A DNA stretch of 6,892 bases from DATAXV01 sp036272915 (GTDB lineage Bacteria; Chloroflexota; Dormibacteria; Dormibacterales; Dormibacteraceae), in contig DATAXV010000175.1 of assembly GCA_036272915.1 (NCBI GenBank), positions 1 through 6,892 of the forward strand, given 5' to 3'. This document shows, piece by piece, positions 5,561-6,892 of the stretch (positions are counted from its first letter, which is position 1; each line of letters begins with the position of its first letter). Below the pieces are notes generated by a model that saw only the letters and a list, made by a program, of their open reading frames with translations, searched no databases and was not told the origin of the DNA. Made by a program: the position numbers and the translations under genes.

Positions 5561-6733
5561 TTATGACAGAGACTGCTTATCCTTTCCCAGGATCGAACCG
5601 GGCGAAATTAGGCTCGGCGCGACGCCCTGCGCACTCATTCGAAGGCTCAGTCCCTGTTTAAGGTAAGGCTCAATCGGATCGTTGACCGGTATGCGCAGAT
5701 AGTCGGCTTCGAAGCGCGTCGGACTTACTATGTAGTGTCCGTCCTGCTCGTGGGGGCGAAGCACTGTACCCTTGGCTTTGCCCCGGCTGACGACGTAGCG
5801 CAGACCGCATTCTGGCGAGTTCGGGGGATCATTGGCTACAGCAGGCGCTCGCTCCGGCGCCTTGACCCTCGGAGATTTGGCTTTCGCAGCCGGAGCGACC
5901 GGTTTGGACAACGGCGATAGCGGCGGCGAGGCGGTAATCGCGTTTGCCTCGATCAGGCGGGCTGTGGCCGATCGCATTCCGGTATACGCAGCCTTCAGCC
6001 ACTCCACTCGCCATCGGACCGGGTTCGCAGGGTGGAGATCGTCAAGAGCTCTTTCGCCGAGGTAAACAGCTACCTGGTTGCCGCCTTGACTCGACGGATG
6101 AGGCAGCGCGCCGAGCAACTGATCTGCTTTGATGACTTCCAGCCGGACGCAGTACCTCAGCGCCTCATACGGCGTCGGTCCGAGCGCTATGTAGAGAGCG
6201 TTGGTTGGCAACGCGGACAGAGAGGCAACGAAGTCGCTTTCGAACCGCTGGCGGAGTGCATCCACCTTGAGGACTTCGTCGAACTTGCCGCTGAACGGTT
6301 CGCCCTTCTTGAACGCGGCATGAGGCACCACGGAGGTAGAGTGGAGGAGCGTCGCAGCCCCGTCCCAGAGGTCCGCTTCGTCCCGTATCCCAAGAATCTC
6401 GGCAAAATTGAAGTGCCGGAGCATGCGCAAGAGGTTTGGCCGCATCGCGTCCCCACCAAATGCAGCAAACGTCTTCACCGCCTCCAAAACCTCCGCCGTG
6501 CTCGTTCCTAGATTCAACAGACGCTGCGTCTCTGTATAGGCCATTTTGAGTTGGTTCATACCGGGAGTAATGCCAACAATGATGAGGCGCGCGTTTCGAT
6601 TCACATGCTCGAACGGAATGTAGAAGACCTCATAAGGCGGTTCTTTCGCAAGGAGCGTGTCGGGGTGACGAACTGCGGCCGCACCGTTTTCGCGGAGGAT
6701 TTGTGCGAAGTCACCGAACCGAGCGGTCTTCAT
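5561..6733 (-). CDS. Uracil-DNA-glycosylase-like protein with C-terminal extension
   Basis: The protein has 390 residues from ATG 6733-6731, which has AGGA ten bases upstream. The open frame continues to a TTG at 6814, but that has no ribosome site. Residues 50-61 read L-I-I-V-G54-I-T-P-G58-M-N-Q, the first UDG-superfamily motif (G-x-x-P-G). Residues 179-192 (A-L-Y-I-A-L-G-P-T-P-Y-E-A-L) match the central strand, and residues 207-217 (L-G-A-L-P-H212-P-S-S-Q-G) match the second motif. The conserved S-G-K near 148-150, the F-G-G near 92-94 and the Y-L-G after the H-P-S motif fit a widespread, uncharacterised UDG-like family. Thr56 sits where Mug-type enzymes have the catalytic Asn, so uracil excision cannot be assumed. 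Residues about 265-305 are a Pro/Ala/Lys linker, followed by a small unrecognised domain (about 308-375). Base composition is clearly lower in GC than the neighbours, pointing to horizontal transfer. The protein is cytoplasmic and probably acts on nucleic acid. Confidence 0.75.
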   Translation of the reverse strand: MKTARFGDFAQILRENGAAAVRHPDTLLAKEPPYEVFYIPFEHVNRNARLIIVGITPGMNQLKMAYTETQRLLNLGTSTAEVLEAVKTFAAFGGDAMRPNLLRMLRHFNFAEILGIRDEADLWDGAATLLHSTSVVPHAAFKKGEPFSGKFDEVLKVDALRQRFESDFVASLSALPTNALYIALGPTPYEALRYCVRLEVIKADQLLGALPHPSSQGGNQVAVYLGERALDDLHPANPVRWRVEWLKAAYTGMRSATARLIEANAITASPPLSPLSKPVAPAAKAKSPRVKAPERAPAVANDPPNSPECGLRYVVSRGKAKGTVLRPHEQDGHYIVSPTRFEADYLRIPVNDPIEPYLKQGLSLRMSAQGVAPSLISPGSILGKDKQSLS

Positions 6734-6836
6734 ACTGTTGGCATCCTGCCTGGTCGCGTCCGTGTAGCGCTGGAAAAGTAAGACGGCATAGCCTTCCGCA
6801 ATAGGTCTGACCAACCAATTGAAGGAGGACTACGCC
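6734..6836. promoter_or_regulatory. Divergent intergenic region between the UDG-like gene and the right-edge gene
   Basis: About 103 bases separate the two opposed starts (ATG 6733 minus, GTG 6837 plus), so both promoters should lie here. I see no confident -35/-10 pair. A palindromic CAATTG at 6816-6821 lies just before the plus-strand ribosome site. If the right-edge gene belongs to an insertion element, the element's left end would also fall here. Confidence 0.35.
6822..6828 (+). promoter_or_regulatory. Strong Shine-Dalgarno site of the right-edge gene
   Basis: A perfect AAGGAGG lies eight bases upstream of GTG 6837, the ideal distance. It makes a plus-strand start here very likely although only 18 codons are visible. 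Confidence 0.75.
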
Positions 6837-6892
6837 GTGGGACCAAGGGTAGCGCCGAGTGCCGTGCTGGAGGGCGCCATCGAGGAGCTTCT
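6837..6892 (+). CDS. N terminus of an unknown protein, possibly a transposase, cut by the right edge
   Basis: GTG 6837-6839 follows a textbook ribosome site and opens a frame of 18 complete codons to the edge: V-G-P-R-V-A-P-S-A-V-L-E-G-A-I-E-E-L. The composition is again GC-rich, unlike the neighbouring UDG-like gene. A short N terminus with an Ala/Leu/Glu helix beginning V-L-E-G-A is compatible with mutator-type (IS256-like) transposases, but so few residues do not identify a family. The flanking broken genes and low-GC insert make a mobile element a reasonable guess. I am confident that a gene starts here, not of what it is. Confidence 0.6.
   Translation, partial: MGPRVAPSAVLEGAIEEL

Noticed and set aside
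5475..5660. Open plus-strand frame through the spacer and the end of the UDG-like gene
   Set aside because: It has no start with a ribosome site and much of it is antisense to a well-supported gene.
6734..6814. 27-codon N-terminal extension of the UDG-like protein from TTG 6814
   Set aside because: No ribosome site precedes the TTG, whereas ATG 6733 has AGGA at a usable distance and begins just before the conserved core.

Overview
The window looks like chromosomal DNA of a high-GC actinobacterium. Most of it is very GC-rich with strongly GC-biased third codon positions, GTG starts are common, and it carries a DUF664 (DinB-like) gene and the remains of an F420/FMN-type split-barrel (PPOX) gene, both typical of Actinomycetota. 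The genus cannot be fixed by reading alone.

Left part (1-4257), all on the minus strand. A partial unknown gene runs off the left edge (1-141). A 261-bp spacer separates it from a tight two-gene operon. The upstream gene of the operon (1284-4025) encodes an unusual fusion: one N-terminal membrane helix, an extracytoplasmic S15/CocE-type alpha/beta hydrolase with its beta-sandwich domain, a second membrane helix, and a cytoplasmic BcrA-like ABC ATPase, all in one 913-residue chain. Its stop overlaps the GTG start of a six-helix ABC-2 permease (403-1287). Together they read as one exporter in which a serine hydrolase on the outside is covalently tied to the ATPase. This is the most interesting intact system in the window.

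Middle part (4258-5422). A stand-alone alpha/beta hydrolase (4258-4923, minus) is followed at once by a small hairpin, and a stronger GC-rich hairpin lies further downstream in the 232-bp spacer. Divergent from it is a DUF664 gene (4985-5422, plus), which keeps only the N-terminal half of the family and then runs into unrelated sequence. Facing it on the other strand is a remnant of a PPOX-class gene (about 5306-5398, minus) with an early in-frame TGA and no C-terminal part. The two remnants meet tail to tail, which suggests a deletion that removed the 3' halves of two convergent genes.

Right part (5399-6892). Base composition drops visibly. A 390-residue uracil-DNA-glycosylase-like protein (minus, start best placed at 6733) stands alone and looks horizontally acquired. 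Its conserved core has a G-x-x-P-G motif and an H-P-S motif, followed by a Pro/Ala/Lys linker and a small unrecognised C-terminal domain. Divergent from it, a new plus-strand gene with an excellent ribosome binding site starts at 6837 and runs off the edge. It might be a transposase, but too little is visible to say. The stretch from about 5260 to the right edge is best read as a decayed or inserted accessory segment next to ordinary chromosomal genes.
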